Below, in pieces: positions 1-6,532 of a DNA stretch of 16,121 bases. The DNA comes from Gammaproteobacteria bacterium. GTDB taxonomy: Bacteria; Pseudomonadota; Gammaproteobacteria; SZUA-229. The position numbers and the translations under genes are program-made. The stretch is taken from the NCBI GenBank assembly GCA_027858635.1, contig JAQICG010000298.1, forward strand, positions 1-16,121, written 5' to 3'. Numbering within the stretch: position 1 is the stretch's first letter; the number at the start of each line of letters is the position of its first letter. Below the pieces are notes generated by a model, which was not told where the DNA came from, did no database searches, and worked only from the letters and a program-made list of their open reading frames with translations.

Positions 1-316
1 CATTCTCAACGTTGGAGGTTCCGCGTACGGCAATAATCTGGGTTTTGGCAACATCATCGGTGACCAGGAAATATGAAACCTCAATTTCAGGGATGTTGCT
101 GTAATGAGAGAGCCGGTATATTTTTAATGCACTGAGCGTGCGAAATTTTGGCAGCGGCTGGTAGGCGGCATTGGCCAAAGTGGCAAACTCCTTAATTTCA
201 GAAAAATTTATCGCCGACTGACCCGGCTGCGCAGCCGCCATGGCCTTAGCGGCAACACAGCTGACCAGGACAATAACGGCGACGTTGGTGTAATGCAATA
301 ACAGCTTAACTCGCAT
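1..316 (-). CDS. Class 3 lipase-like secreted protein (N-terminal part, cut by window edge)
   Basis: Read by hand on the minus strand from an ATG at 316-314; the frame stays open to base 1, so about 105 N-terminal residues are present and the rest lies outside. The first ~30 residues look like a Sec signal peptide (basic start, then a hydrophobic run ending near AKAMAAA). The mature part has the pattern of the N-terminal portion of fungal-type (class 3) lipases: an early FATLANAAY segment, then a beta strand ending IIAVRGTSNVEN, which matches the conserved 'FRGT' strand that supplies the oxyanion region. The catalytic GxSxG motif would lie beyond the edge, so activity cannot be judged. The Shine-Dalgarno sequence is weak. 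It shows no link to denitrification and may simply be a neighbour. Confidence 0.65.
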   Translation of the reverse strand, partial: MRVKLLLHYTNVAVIVLVSCVAAKAMAAAQPGQSAINFSEIKEFATLANAAYQPLPKFRTLSALKIYRLSHYSNIPEIEVSYFLVTDDVAKTQIIAVRGTSNVEN

Positions 317-408
317 ACTACATACCTAAAGAACAAACGCGGAAAAAAATCCTGACTGGCAGGAGAGAAATATTATTTATTATGAATAACTAACAGGACT
401 AATTAAGA

Positions 409-439
409 CCTGAATCCGTGGCTTATCCACGGATTCAGG
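409..439 (-). terminator. Perfect 13-bp hairpin at the end of the 435-797 gene
   Basis: CCTGAATCCGTGG (409-421) pairs perfectly with CCACGGATTCAGG (427-439) around a 5-base loop. The right arm overlaps the TGA stop (435-437) of the minus-strand gene. The bases after it on the minus strand are AT-rich but not a clean T run, so it may be a weak terminator or a repeat-derived palindrome. A near copy of one arm occurs at 15044-15060. Confidence 0.5.
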
Positions 440-797
440 TAAGAGATTGCACAGAACTGCTACAATATATTTTACCCTGGCCGGCCGCTGTTTTCTCCAG
501 ATGTTTACAGCTACGCCAGTCTGGCATAGTTTTTATCTCTAGAGTGTCCCGGCCCAGATGAATCAGATAAAAATTTTTGATCATGCGGGAGGAAGAGGCA
601 TGATCAAATTCGGAGAAGCTGAGATCACTTTGCAGGCAACGGCTTGCGATAATCGGGATATTTGCGGAGGAAAAAATATTTTCCACCATCGATTCTTTTT
701 GCCGGCATTGCTCGATCGAATCGGTATTTACAAACGAAGCATTGACATCACCGGCGCCATTTTGTGTGAGCACTATAAGCAGAAAAAATGTTTTCAC
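435..797 (-). CDS. Small four-cysteine protein, unknown function
   Basis: A 120-residue protein starting at a GTG (797-795), with an AACAGG-like ribosome site about 8 bases upstream. It begins with a short hydrophobic stretch (FFLLIVL, residues 4-10) and then NGAGDVNASFVNTDSIEQC. It contains four cysteines (C31, C54, C97, C112), which could make two disulfides if exported, although the hydrophobic stretch is short for a classical signal peptide. I cannot assign a family with confidence. The residue composition and the tidy end at a hairpin argue for a real gene. The overlapping plus-strand open frame (558-857) looks like a shadow. There is no operon partner on this strand. Confidence 0.55.
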   Translation of the reverse strand: MKTFFLLIVLTQNGAGDVNASFVNTDSIEQCRQKESMVENIFSSANIPIIASRCLQSDLSFSEFDHASSSRMIKNFYLIHLGRDTLEIKTMPDWRSCKHLEKTAAGQGKIYCSSSVQSLT

Positions 798-857
798 TGG
801 TACGACCTGTTGCTAAATAGAAACTTGACTTCATTCACTTCACGCCTTTATCCATGA

Positions 858-1261
858 AGAAGCGACTGCACCGCTGTTGGTGCCGTTAATGTAATTGACC
901 AGCCATTATGCGAGAAAGTTCATGGCATTATTCATAGCAGTTTCAGTTTGCACTCAAATTCTTCACCGGTGGAATACTTCACCGCGGTCTATTAAAAAAC
1001 TGCATGACTACCATCTGGCCTTAGCTTATTAGACCATGAAACATTAAGCCGTAATAGTTGGCGCCGCAGATCGTTCCTTTTCAGTCCACAACTACAGGCT
1101 TTAGCCATTATTTCTCATATCAGCCGAAAGTTATTTTAAAACCTCTAATTATAATTAGGTTCATGCTAAGCTCCAGTCACCAAACGATAATATTATTTTG
1201 CAACAGCTTGATTAAAAACGAATTAATTTAGAGCATGAATACCGGCATTAAATAAATATTC
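858..1261. other. Intergenic stretch without recognisable gene
   Basis: No convincing protein was found on either strand; only short frames interrupted by stops. It holds a 14-bp AT palindrome, CTAATTATAATTAG, around 1144-1157. A TTGATTAAAAACGA sequence near 1209 does not match the second half of an FNR box. Promoters for the 797 gene (minus) and the 1262 frame (plus) are expected here, but I see no clear -35/-10 pair. Confidence 0.4.
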
Positions 1262-1621
1262 TTGTTTAACTTTCCTGACTGCTTCAAACTGCAGATGCTT
1301 ATGATATACGACAAAATAAAAATAACAGCAGCCTGGCTGATTTTAGGCCCTGTGCTGGCTTTCCTGTTTTCTCTTGCCAGCTGGTATGGTTTTAAGCAAC
1401 TGCTACCATCAGACAAGATTCTCGATATGGAAACAATGATAATCACTTACCCTCTGGGGCTGCTGATGTCGCTGCTAACCCCCTGGGGATGGCTTATGTA
1501 TGGTGGCTTACTGCTCATTTATTCCCAAAAGCTACGAATGGGTATTTCATGCACTGTTGCCGGTGCATTATTGCTTGGCGGCTTCTGGCCAATATGGTCT
1601 ACAGCTATGATATCCGCTTAA
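1262..1621 (+). CDS. Small inner-membrane protein, unknown function
   Basis: An up to 119-residue hydrophobic protein with about three transmembrane segments: ITAAWLILGPVLAFLFSLASW, then YPLGLLMSLLTPWGWLMYGGLLLIY, and a last one near CTVAGALLLGGFWPIW. The longest frame starts at TTG 1262. ATG 1295 or ATG 1301 (MIYDKIKI) is a more natural start because the preceding residues are not signal-like, but none has a good Shine-Dalgarno. I do not recognise a family. It ends 63 bases before the NirI-like gene on the same strand, so it could be cotranscribed with it; this is inference. The residues before the first membrane segment are basic, which fits an inner-membrane orientation. Confidence 0.5.
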   Translation: MFNFPDCFKLQMLMIYDKIKITAAWLILGPVLAFLFSLASWYGFKQLLPSDKILDMETMIITYPLGLLMSLLTPWGWLMYGGLLLIYSQKLRMGISCTVAGALLLGGFWPIWSTAMISA

Positions 1622-1683
1622 TTATTTACACTCTGATAATCTTATGATTTATAGACCCTGATAAGAAAGTTCAACGAATCCCT

Positions 1684-3213
1684 ATGTTCATGAACACTCA
1701 ACCCTGCCGAAGTTACCTGGTGTGTATTGTCGTAATATCATGCCTTCTATTCGGAACGGCGGACGCAAACACCTTCACTAAAAACAACCCGGTAGCGGAA
1801 GCTACGCCTTTTGCTCTGCAATTTTTCCCCGCTGCTGACAATTTGGGGCCATTTGAGGGGGAACCTGAATCAGCAACGGTTTATCAGGATGAACGTTTGC
1901 TGGGTTATGTGTTTTTCACTGATCATGTCATGCCCATACCGGCCTATTCGGGCAAACCGATTCATACTCTGGTCGGTTTTGATTTAAGCGGGAAAATCAC
2001 CGGTGTTGAAATTGTCAAACATCAGGAGCCGATTTTACTGGCTGGCGTTTCCGAACAGGATCTGTCAGATTTCAAAAACCAGTATTTGGGCCTGAATGCC
2101 GGTAACCGTGTCCAGCTGGGTGGCAGTGGACGTGAAGGCTACGTTACTCTGGACGGCATATCCGGCGCCACCATTACCGCTATGGTGCTGAACGCCACCA
2201 TCATGAAGCCGTTACGGGAAATCGCCATATCACGTGGATTGATCGGGGAGGGAGCCACGCAGCACGCGGTCGATCTTGAAGCAGAGGAGCCTATCTGGGT
2301 TTATGCCTGGCGCGATAAAACGTTCCAGATCAGCGTGCTGTTAATGGGACTGTCCTTGCTGCTTTTCATTCTTATTTTCCAGGACTGGCTGGCTCATCAT
2401 CCATCACTGCTCATATATTTGCGTTACGGCTATCTGGTTTATACCGTCATTTTTATCGGCTGGTATTCTCTCGCACAGCTTTCCATCGTCAATGTACTGA
2501 CTTTTACCAGTTCAGTAATGCACGGCTTCAGCTGGGAAACCTTCATGATTGATCCGATGATGTTTATCCTCTGGACCTTCGTGGCCATGACCATATTGCT
2601 GTGGGGTCGCGGCGTCTATTGTGGTTGGCTTTGCCCTTTCGGCGCCATTCAGGAAATCGTCTACAAACTGGGAGAGAAGCTCGGCATCCGCTCTTACGAA
2701 TTCCCCGTTGTCGTGCACGAACGCCTGTGGGCAATTAAGTACCTGATCATGCTGGGCCTTTTCGGCCTGTCGTTGCAGTCACTGGCGCAGGCCGAAGTGT
2801 TCTCCGAAATCGAGCCCTTCAAAACCGCCGTTACATTACATTTTCAACGTGAATGGGGCTACGTGGTTTACGCCGCCGGCCTTATCCTGATTTCAATATG
2901 GAACCGGAAATTTTACTGCCGCTATCTCTGTCCACTGGGCGCCGCCCTCACCTTCCCTTCAAAATTTAAAATCTTTGACTGGTTACGCCGGCGCAAGGAA
3001 TGTGGCCGCCCCTGTCAGACCTGCCGGACAGAATGTGAGGTCGGCGCAATTCGTTTAACCGGCGAGATTATCAGCCAGGAATGCCATTACTGCCTGGATT
3101 GTCAGGTTACCTACTGGAATGACAAAAAGTGTCCGCCATTGGTGGACAAACGCAAACGACAGGAAAAACGCAAAACATTAAAAGAAACAGCTGCCTCCAC
3201 AAACAGCAAATAA
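1684..3213 (+). CDS. nirI: NirI/NosR-type FMN-binding polyferredoxin membrane protein (short form)
   Basis: A 509-residue membrane flavo-iron-sulfur protein thought to carry electrons from the quinone pool towards periplasmic denitrification enzymes. In order: signal segment (~10-28); periplasmic FMN-binding domain (~45-185) with DGISGAT (157-163), where T163 is the expected covalent flavin site; transmembrane helices (~215-233, 247-270, 290-308, 350-370, 393-406) with two conserved CxxxCP motifs (YCGWLCP, C313/C317; YCRYLCP, C412/C416); and a cytoplasmic ferredoxin end with C440/C444/C447/C451 and C467/C470/C473/C483, the wide last spacing typical of NosR. NosR is about 700 residues; this one lacks much of the periplasmic domain. 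I call it NirI because it sits directly upstream of nirS and no nosZ is seen, but NosR-like is equally fair by family. ATG 1690 is an alternative start. Confidence 0.85.
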   Translation: MFMNTQPCRSYLVCIVVISCLLFGTADANTFTKNNPVAEATPFALQFFPAADNLGPFEGEPESATVYQDERLLGYVFFTDHVMPIPAYSGKPIHTLVGFDLSGKITGVEIVKHQEPILLAGVSEQDLSDFKNQYLGLNAGNRVQLGGSGREGYVTLDGISGATITAMVLNATIMKPLREIAISRGLIGEGATQHAVDLEAEEPIWVYAWRDKTFQISVLLMGLSLLLFILIFQDWLAHHPSLLIYLRYGYLVYTVIFIGWYSLAQLSIVNVLTFTSSVMHGFSWETFMIDPMMFILWTFVAMTILLWGRGVYCGWLCPFGAIQEIVYKLGEKLGIRSYEFPVVVHERLWAIKYLIMLGLFGLSLQSLAQAEVFSEIEPFKTAVTLHFQREWGYVVYAAGLILISIWNRKFYCRYLCPLGAALTFPSKFKIFDWLRRRKECGRPCQTCRTECEVGAIRLTGEIISQECHYCLDCQVTYWNDKKCPPLVDKRKRQEKRKTLKETAASTNSK

Positions 3214-3293
3214 CAACTGTACTCACTCTAATTAACAATTACCAAACCAGCTATTATTTATAGTACCTCTTAATGCAGATAATTCAGGCTTAC

Positions 3294-3307
3294 ATGATCT
3301 AGGTCAT
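3294..3307 (+). promoter_or_regulatory. Degenerate FNR/DNR-type box upstream of nirS
   Basis: ATGATCTAGGTCAT has the core TGA-N6-TCA of the FNR/DNR consensus (TTGAT-N4-ATCAA), with mismatches at both outer positions and at one inner position. It lies 147 bases (centre) before the nirS ATG. The -10 expected 30 bases downstream is poor (TATCGA at 3323 is the nearest). A second weak candidate, TTGAC-N4-AATAA, lies at 3381-3394. nirS is normally activated by DNR/FNR in response to NO and low oxygen, so a site is expected; which one is used is unresolved. Confidence 0.45.
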
Positions 3308-3433
3308 AAAAACTCCTCCAGCTATCGAACAGACTCTTCACCTCTAAATACACCTATAAAAGTATTAATAACGCATCTATTTGACAATTAATAAATTATT
3401 GAATTGTTTTTTTACAGATTACATTTATTCTCC

Positions 3434-3440
3434 AGGGGGA
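3434..3440 (+). promoter_or_regulatory. Strong ribosome-binding site of nirS
   Basis: AGGGGGA lies 7 bases before the ATG at 3448. It is the best Shine-Dalgarno in the window and fixes the nirS start. Confidence 0.8.
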
Positions 3441-3447
3441 ATTAAAT

Positions 3448-5325
3448 ATGACGAAATTAAACATTATAGCCAGAACAGCACTGGTTTCAGCGCTCTCTGC
3501 GACTTTTGCGCTAAGCGCTGCAAGCTGTTCATCAGAAAACGGTAATGGCCAGTCCGGCACGAATAGTCAGCCTGACGCAACAAATAGTCAATCCGGCACA
3601 AGTGGCCATCCCGGTACACCTGAAACAGAAATGCGCTACAAGGGCGCACCTACTGCCATGGATTCGGATGAAACTGAAGAATCGCTCCACCCCAAAGCCC
3701 CCAAAATAACGGAAGCGGAATTCACCCGTGCCAAGCAGATATTTTTTGAGCGTTGCGCCGGTTGTCACGGTGTGCTGCGCAAAGGCGCCACCGGCAAACC
3801 GCTCACTCCCGATATTACGCTGGCCAAAGGCACAGAATACCTGAAAACCTTTATTAATTACGGCTCACCAGGCGGCATGCCTAATTTCGGTTCCTCCGAA
3901 ATGCTTACCGAGGCGGAGGTCCATCTGATGGCGCGTTATTTACAGCATGAGCCACCAGTGCCTCCGGAATTCGGCCTGGAAAAAATGAAAGCGAGCTGGA
4001 AAGTCATTGTGCCGCCGAACAAGCGTCCAAAAAAACAACAAAACAATTACAATCTGGATAATTTGTTCTCCGTTACTCTGCGTGACGCTGGCAAGGTTGC
4101 CCTGATCGAAGGCGACAGCAAAAAGATCGTGGAAATCATCGACACCGGCTATGCCGTGCATATTTCACGCATGTCGGAATCAGGCCGTTACATGTTCGTC
4201 ATCGGTCGCGACGCCAAGATCAACCTTATTGATCTGTGGATGAAACATCCTGCCAGCGTTGCTGTCATTAAGGTTGGTATGGAAGCGCGTTCCGTAGAGT
4301 CCTCCAAGTTCAAAGGTTATGAAGACAAGTACGCCATTGCCGGCACTTACTGGCCACCCCAGTTCGTTATCATGGATGGCGATACCCTGGAGCCGAAGAA
4401 AATCGTCAGCACCCGTGGCATGACCGTAGACACGCAGGAATACCATCCTGAACCACGTGTAGCCGCTATCGTAGCCTCGCACGAGCATCCCGAGTTCATT
4501 ATTAATGTCAAGGAAACCGGCAAGATCCTGATGGTGAACTATGAAAACCTGGATGATCTGACAATCACTTCCATCGATGCAGCGCGTTTCCTGCACGACG
4601 GTGGCTGGGATTCAACCAGACGTTATTTCATGTCAGCTGCAAACAAATCCAACAAGATCGCTGTAGTCGATTCCAGAGAACACAAGCTGGTGAAACTGGT
4701 TGAAGTCGGCAAGATTCCGCACCCCGGACGTGGCGCCAACTTTGTCGATCCGAAATTCGGTCCGGTCTGGGCAACCAGCCATCTCGGTGATCAGACCATT
4801 TCACTGATTGGTACCGATCCAGTCAAACATAAAGACAACGCCTGGAAAGTGGTTCGTACACTGGACGGCGCCGGCGGTGGCTCCCTGTTCATCAAGACCC
4901 ATCCCAAATCGAAAAACCTGTGGGTCGACACCACGCTCAATCCCGATACCGAGATAAGCCAGTCGATTGCGGTATTCGACATCAATAATCTTGAAAAAGG
5001 TTTTGAAGTACTGCCGATTGCCGAATGGGCGGATCTGGGTGAAGGCCCCAAACGCGTGGTTCAGCCTGAGTACAACAAGGCCGGTGATGAGGTCTGGTTC
5101 TCGGTCTGGAGCGGTGCCAAGCAAGAGTCGGCCATCGTGGTGGTAGATGACAAAACCCGCAAACTGAAAAAAGTGATCAAGGACAAACGCCTGATCACTC
5201 CAACGGGTAAATTCAACCTCAACAACACCATGCACGACATTTACAAAGTAACTGCAAGCAAACGCCCGCAGGAGAGCCTCTCCTGCGGGCGTTTTTTATT
5301 TGCCCTCATTTTTTTCCTCTCTTAA
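3448..5325 (+). CDS. nirS: Cytochrome cd1 nitrite reductase NirS, with unusual C-terminal extension
   Basis: Periplasmic nitrite reductase (nitrite to NO) with heme c and heme d1. Residues 1-26 are a signal sequence ending SAASC; C27 could be a lipobox cysteine. Residues 28-61 are a Ser/Gly/Asn/Gln-rich linker. The cytochrome c domain has C103-A-G-C106-H107 and a likely Met ligand in GGMPNFG (M144). The eight-bladed d1 domain (~200-599) is highly conserved: TGYAVHISRM holds the probable proximal His (H238), and distal-pocket histidines are expected in the SHEHPEF and FLHDGG segments, both present. Family members end at ...NT.HDVY or similar. Here the frame continues past HDIY (596-599) for 26 residues, through the terminator hairpin, to TAA at 5323-5325. 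Removing one G after codon 600 would give HDIYK-stop. The gene sits between nirI and the d1 operon and appears monocistronic. Confidence 0.96.
   Translation: MTKLNIIARTALVSALSATFALSAASCSSENGNGQSGTNSQPDATNSQSGTSGHPGTPETEMRYKGAPTAMDSDETEESLHPKAPKITEAEFTRAKQIFFERCAGCHGVLRKGATGKPLTPDITLAKGTEYLKTFINYGSPGGMPNFGSSEMLTEAEVHLMARYLQHEPPVPPEFGLEKMKASWKVIVPPNKRPKKQQNNYNLDNLFSVTLRDAGKVALIEGDSKKIVEIIDTGYAVHISRMSESGRYMFVIGRDAKINLIDLWMKHPASVAVIKVGMEARSVESSKFKGYEDKYAIAGTYWPPQFVIMDGDTLEPKKIVSTRGMTVDTQEYHPEPRVAAIVASHEHPEFIINVKETGKILMVNYENLDDLTITSIDAARFLHDGGWDSTRRYFMSAANKSNKIAVVDSREHKLVKLVEVGKIPHPGRGANFVDPKFGPVWATSHLGDQTISLIGTDPVKHKDNAWKVVRTLDGAGGGSLFIKTHPKSKNLWVDTTLNPDTEISQSIAVFDINNLEKGFEVLPIAEWADLGEGPKRVVQPEYNKAGDEVWFSVWSGAKQESAIVVVDDKTRKLKKVIKDKRLITPTGKFNLNNTMHDIYKVTASKRPQESLSCGRFLFALIFFLS
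5260..5298 (+). terminator. Rho-independent terminator inside the nirS reading frame
   Basis: A perfect 16-bp stem, 5260-5275 pairing with 5279-5294, has a 3-base loop (GCC) and a six-T run (5292-5297). This is a textbook intrinsic terminator. The annotated nirS frame runs straight through it and stops only at 5323-5325, so transcripts ending here would lack an in-frame stop codon. It separates nirS from the nirE operon. Confidence 0.93.
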
Positions 5326-5354
5326 GATACTGATTTTAGATACAATAGACGGGC

Positions 5355-5368
5355 TTGACTTACATCAA
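5355..5368 (+). promoter_or_regulatory. Perfect FNR/DNR box of the nirE operon promoter
   Basis: TTGAC-TTAC-ATCAA is a full 14-bp FNR/ANR/DNR-type site, 84 bases (last base) before the nirE ATG. A plausible -10, AATATT (5392-5397), begins 30.5 bases after the box centre, the spacing of a class II FNR promoter (box at about -41.5). A 10-bp palindrome CTCATATGAG (5401-5410) lies near the predicted start of transcription. This implies induction of the d1 biosynthesis operon under low oxygen or NO. Confidence 0.85.
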
Positions 5369-5451
5369 TGACACTTTGCTTCAGGCAGGTCAATATTAGT
5401 CTCATATGAGCACAATATCCATGACACAAAATAACGACTGGCGGTTTTTTT

Positions 5452-6246
5452 ATGAATAATCATGGCTTCGTTTCACTAGTGGGGGCTGGCCCGGGAGATC
5501 CGGAACTGATGACCCTCAAGGCGCTGCGCCTGCTTCAGGAGGCTGATATCGTGGTCTATGACCGCCTGGTCTCTTCTGAAATTCTGGACATGATTCCCAC
5601 AGGCGTAAGCCGCGTTTCGGTGGGCAAGGAAGTGGGCAAACACTGCGTGCCGCAGGAGCAGATTAACGAGACCATCGTCAACCTGGCCAAAGCCGGTCGC
5701 AGAATTGTACGCTTGAAAGGCGGCGATCCTTACACCTTTGGACGCGGCGGCGAGGAAGTTTTAGCGCTGAAACAGCACCATATCGCTTTTGAAGTGGTGC
5801 CCGGCATTACCGCTGCCTCCGGCTGTAGCGCCTATAGCGGCATCCCGCTGACCCACCGCGGCCTGAGCCGCAGCGTTCGCCTCATCACCGGTCACTTTAA
5901 AAATGATGAACCGCTCGACATCAACTGGCACTATGTGGCCGATCCCGACTGCACGCTGGTTATCTACATGGGGCTGTCCAATCTGTCGCAAATCTGCAAT
6001 TCACTCATCGAAGCCGGCCTGAGTGCCTCGACCCCGGCGGCGGCCATTGAAAACGGCACTACCAAAAGTCAGCAGCGCGTTCTCTCCCGCCTCGACCAGT
6101 TGCAGAGTGACGTGAACCGATCCGGGCTGAAAGCACCGGTGATGATTATTATCGGCGAAGTGGTTTCGCTGGCCGAAGAGCTCGACTGGTTTCAATGTGC
6201 ACTACAGGAGTCTGATTTTGCTGAAGACACCGCTGTTCTTAGTTAG
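5452..6246 (+). CDS. nirE: Uroporphyrinogen-III C-methyltransferase (SUMT), NirE type
   Basis: A 264-residue SAM-dependent methyltransferase that methylates uroporphyrinogen III at C2 and C7 to precorrin-2, the first committed step towards siroheme and heme d1. Conserved motifs are visible: GAGPGDPELMTLKA near 11-24, KGGDPYTFGRGGEE near 89-102, and VVPGITAASG near 115-124. The length is that of a stand-alone CobA/NirE, without the CysG dehydrogenase/chelatase domains. It is the first gene of an operon led by an FNR-type box. The 3' end overlaps nirC by 29 bases, implying translational coupling. The Shine-Dalgarno is weak (GGCGG, 7 bases upstream). CobA is the family alternative; the context makes NirE the better name. 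Confidence 0.93.
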   Translation: MNNHGFVSLVGAGPGDPELMTLKALRLLQEADIVVYDRLVSSEILDMIPTGVSRVSVGKEVGKHCVPQEQINETIVNLAKAGRRIVRLKGGDPYTFGRGGEEVLALKQHHIAFEVVPGITAASGCSAYSGIPLTHRGLSRSVRLITGHFKNDEPLDINWHYVADPDCTLVIYMGLSNLSQICNSLIEAGLSASTPAAAIENGTTKSQQRVLSRLDQLQSDVNRSGLKAPVMIIIGEVVSLAEELDWFQCALQESDFAEDTAVLS

Positions 6247-6532
6247 TCTGATGCTGGTTTCGGAACTGGCACTGGCAGAGGTCGCGGCATCGCGCCAGAA
6301 CGAGCTGATGCACCTGCTGAGACAGGATTGCGGCGCCTGTCATGGCATGACTCTTAAGGGTGGCCTCGGCCCCGCCCTGCTGCCCACGCAGCTCGACGGT
6401 AAATCTACCGATTATCTGGTCACCACCATCCTCGAAGGCCACCCGAACACGGCGATGCCACCGTGGAATACCATGCTGTCCCCCGATGATGCACTCTGGC
6501 TCGCTAATCAAATTAAACAGGGCATTCAATAA
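6218..6532 (+). CDS. nirC: Small c-type cytochrome NirC, TTG start
   Basis: A 104-residue periplasmic monoheme cytochrome c. I chose TTG 6218 because AGGAG (6206-6210) lies 7 bases upstream and the product then opens directly with a signal peptide (LKTPLFLVSLMLVSELALA, then EVAAS). The longer GTG frame from 6197 has no such site and would add seven residues that do not fit. The heme motif is C38-G-A-C41-H42, followed by GMTLKGGLGPAL, and the Met ligand is in TAMPPW (M80). NirC in Pseudomonas nir clusters is a small c55x-type cytochrome implicated in electron transfer during d1 maturation. It overlaps nirE by 29 bases and nirF by one base (TAATG). Confidence 0.9.
   Translation: MLKTPLFLVSLMLVSELALAEVAASRQNELMHLLRQDCGACHGMTLKGGLGPALLPTQLDGKSTDYLVTTILEGHPNTAMPPWNTMLSPDDALWLANQIKQGIQ

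Noticed and set aside
825..838. FNR-like TTGACTTCATTCAC upstream of the small four-cysteine gene
   Set aside because: It keeps TGA-N6-TCA but its centre is only about 35 bases before the start codon, so a class II promoter would start transcription inside the gene. The outer bases are also poor.
558..857. 99-residue plus-strand open frame
   Set aside because: It lies opposite the small four-cysteine gene, has no ribosome site and has a composition typical of a shadow frame.
1209..1222. TTGATTAAAAACGA as an FNR box
   Set aside because: Only the left half matches; the right half (AACGA) does not match ATCAA.
3381..3409. TTGACA as a sigma70 -35 element for nirS
   Set aside because: No acceptable -10 hexamer at 16-18 bases (TTGTTT or similar). 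The region is simply AT-rich.
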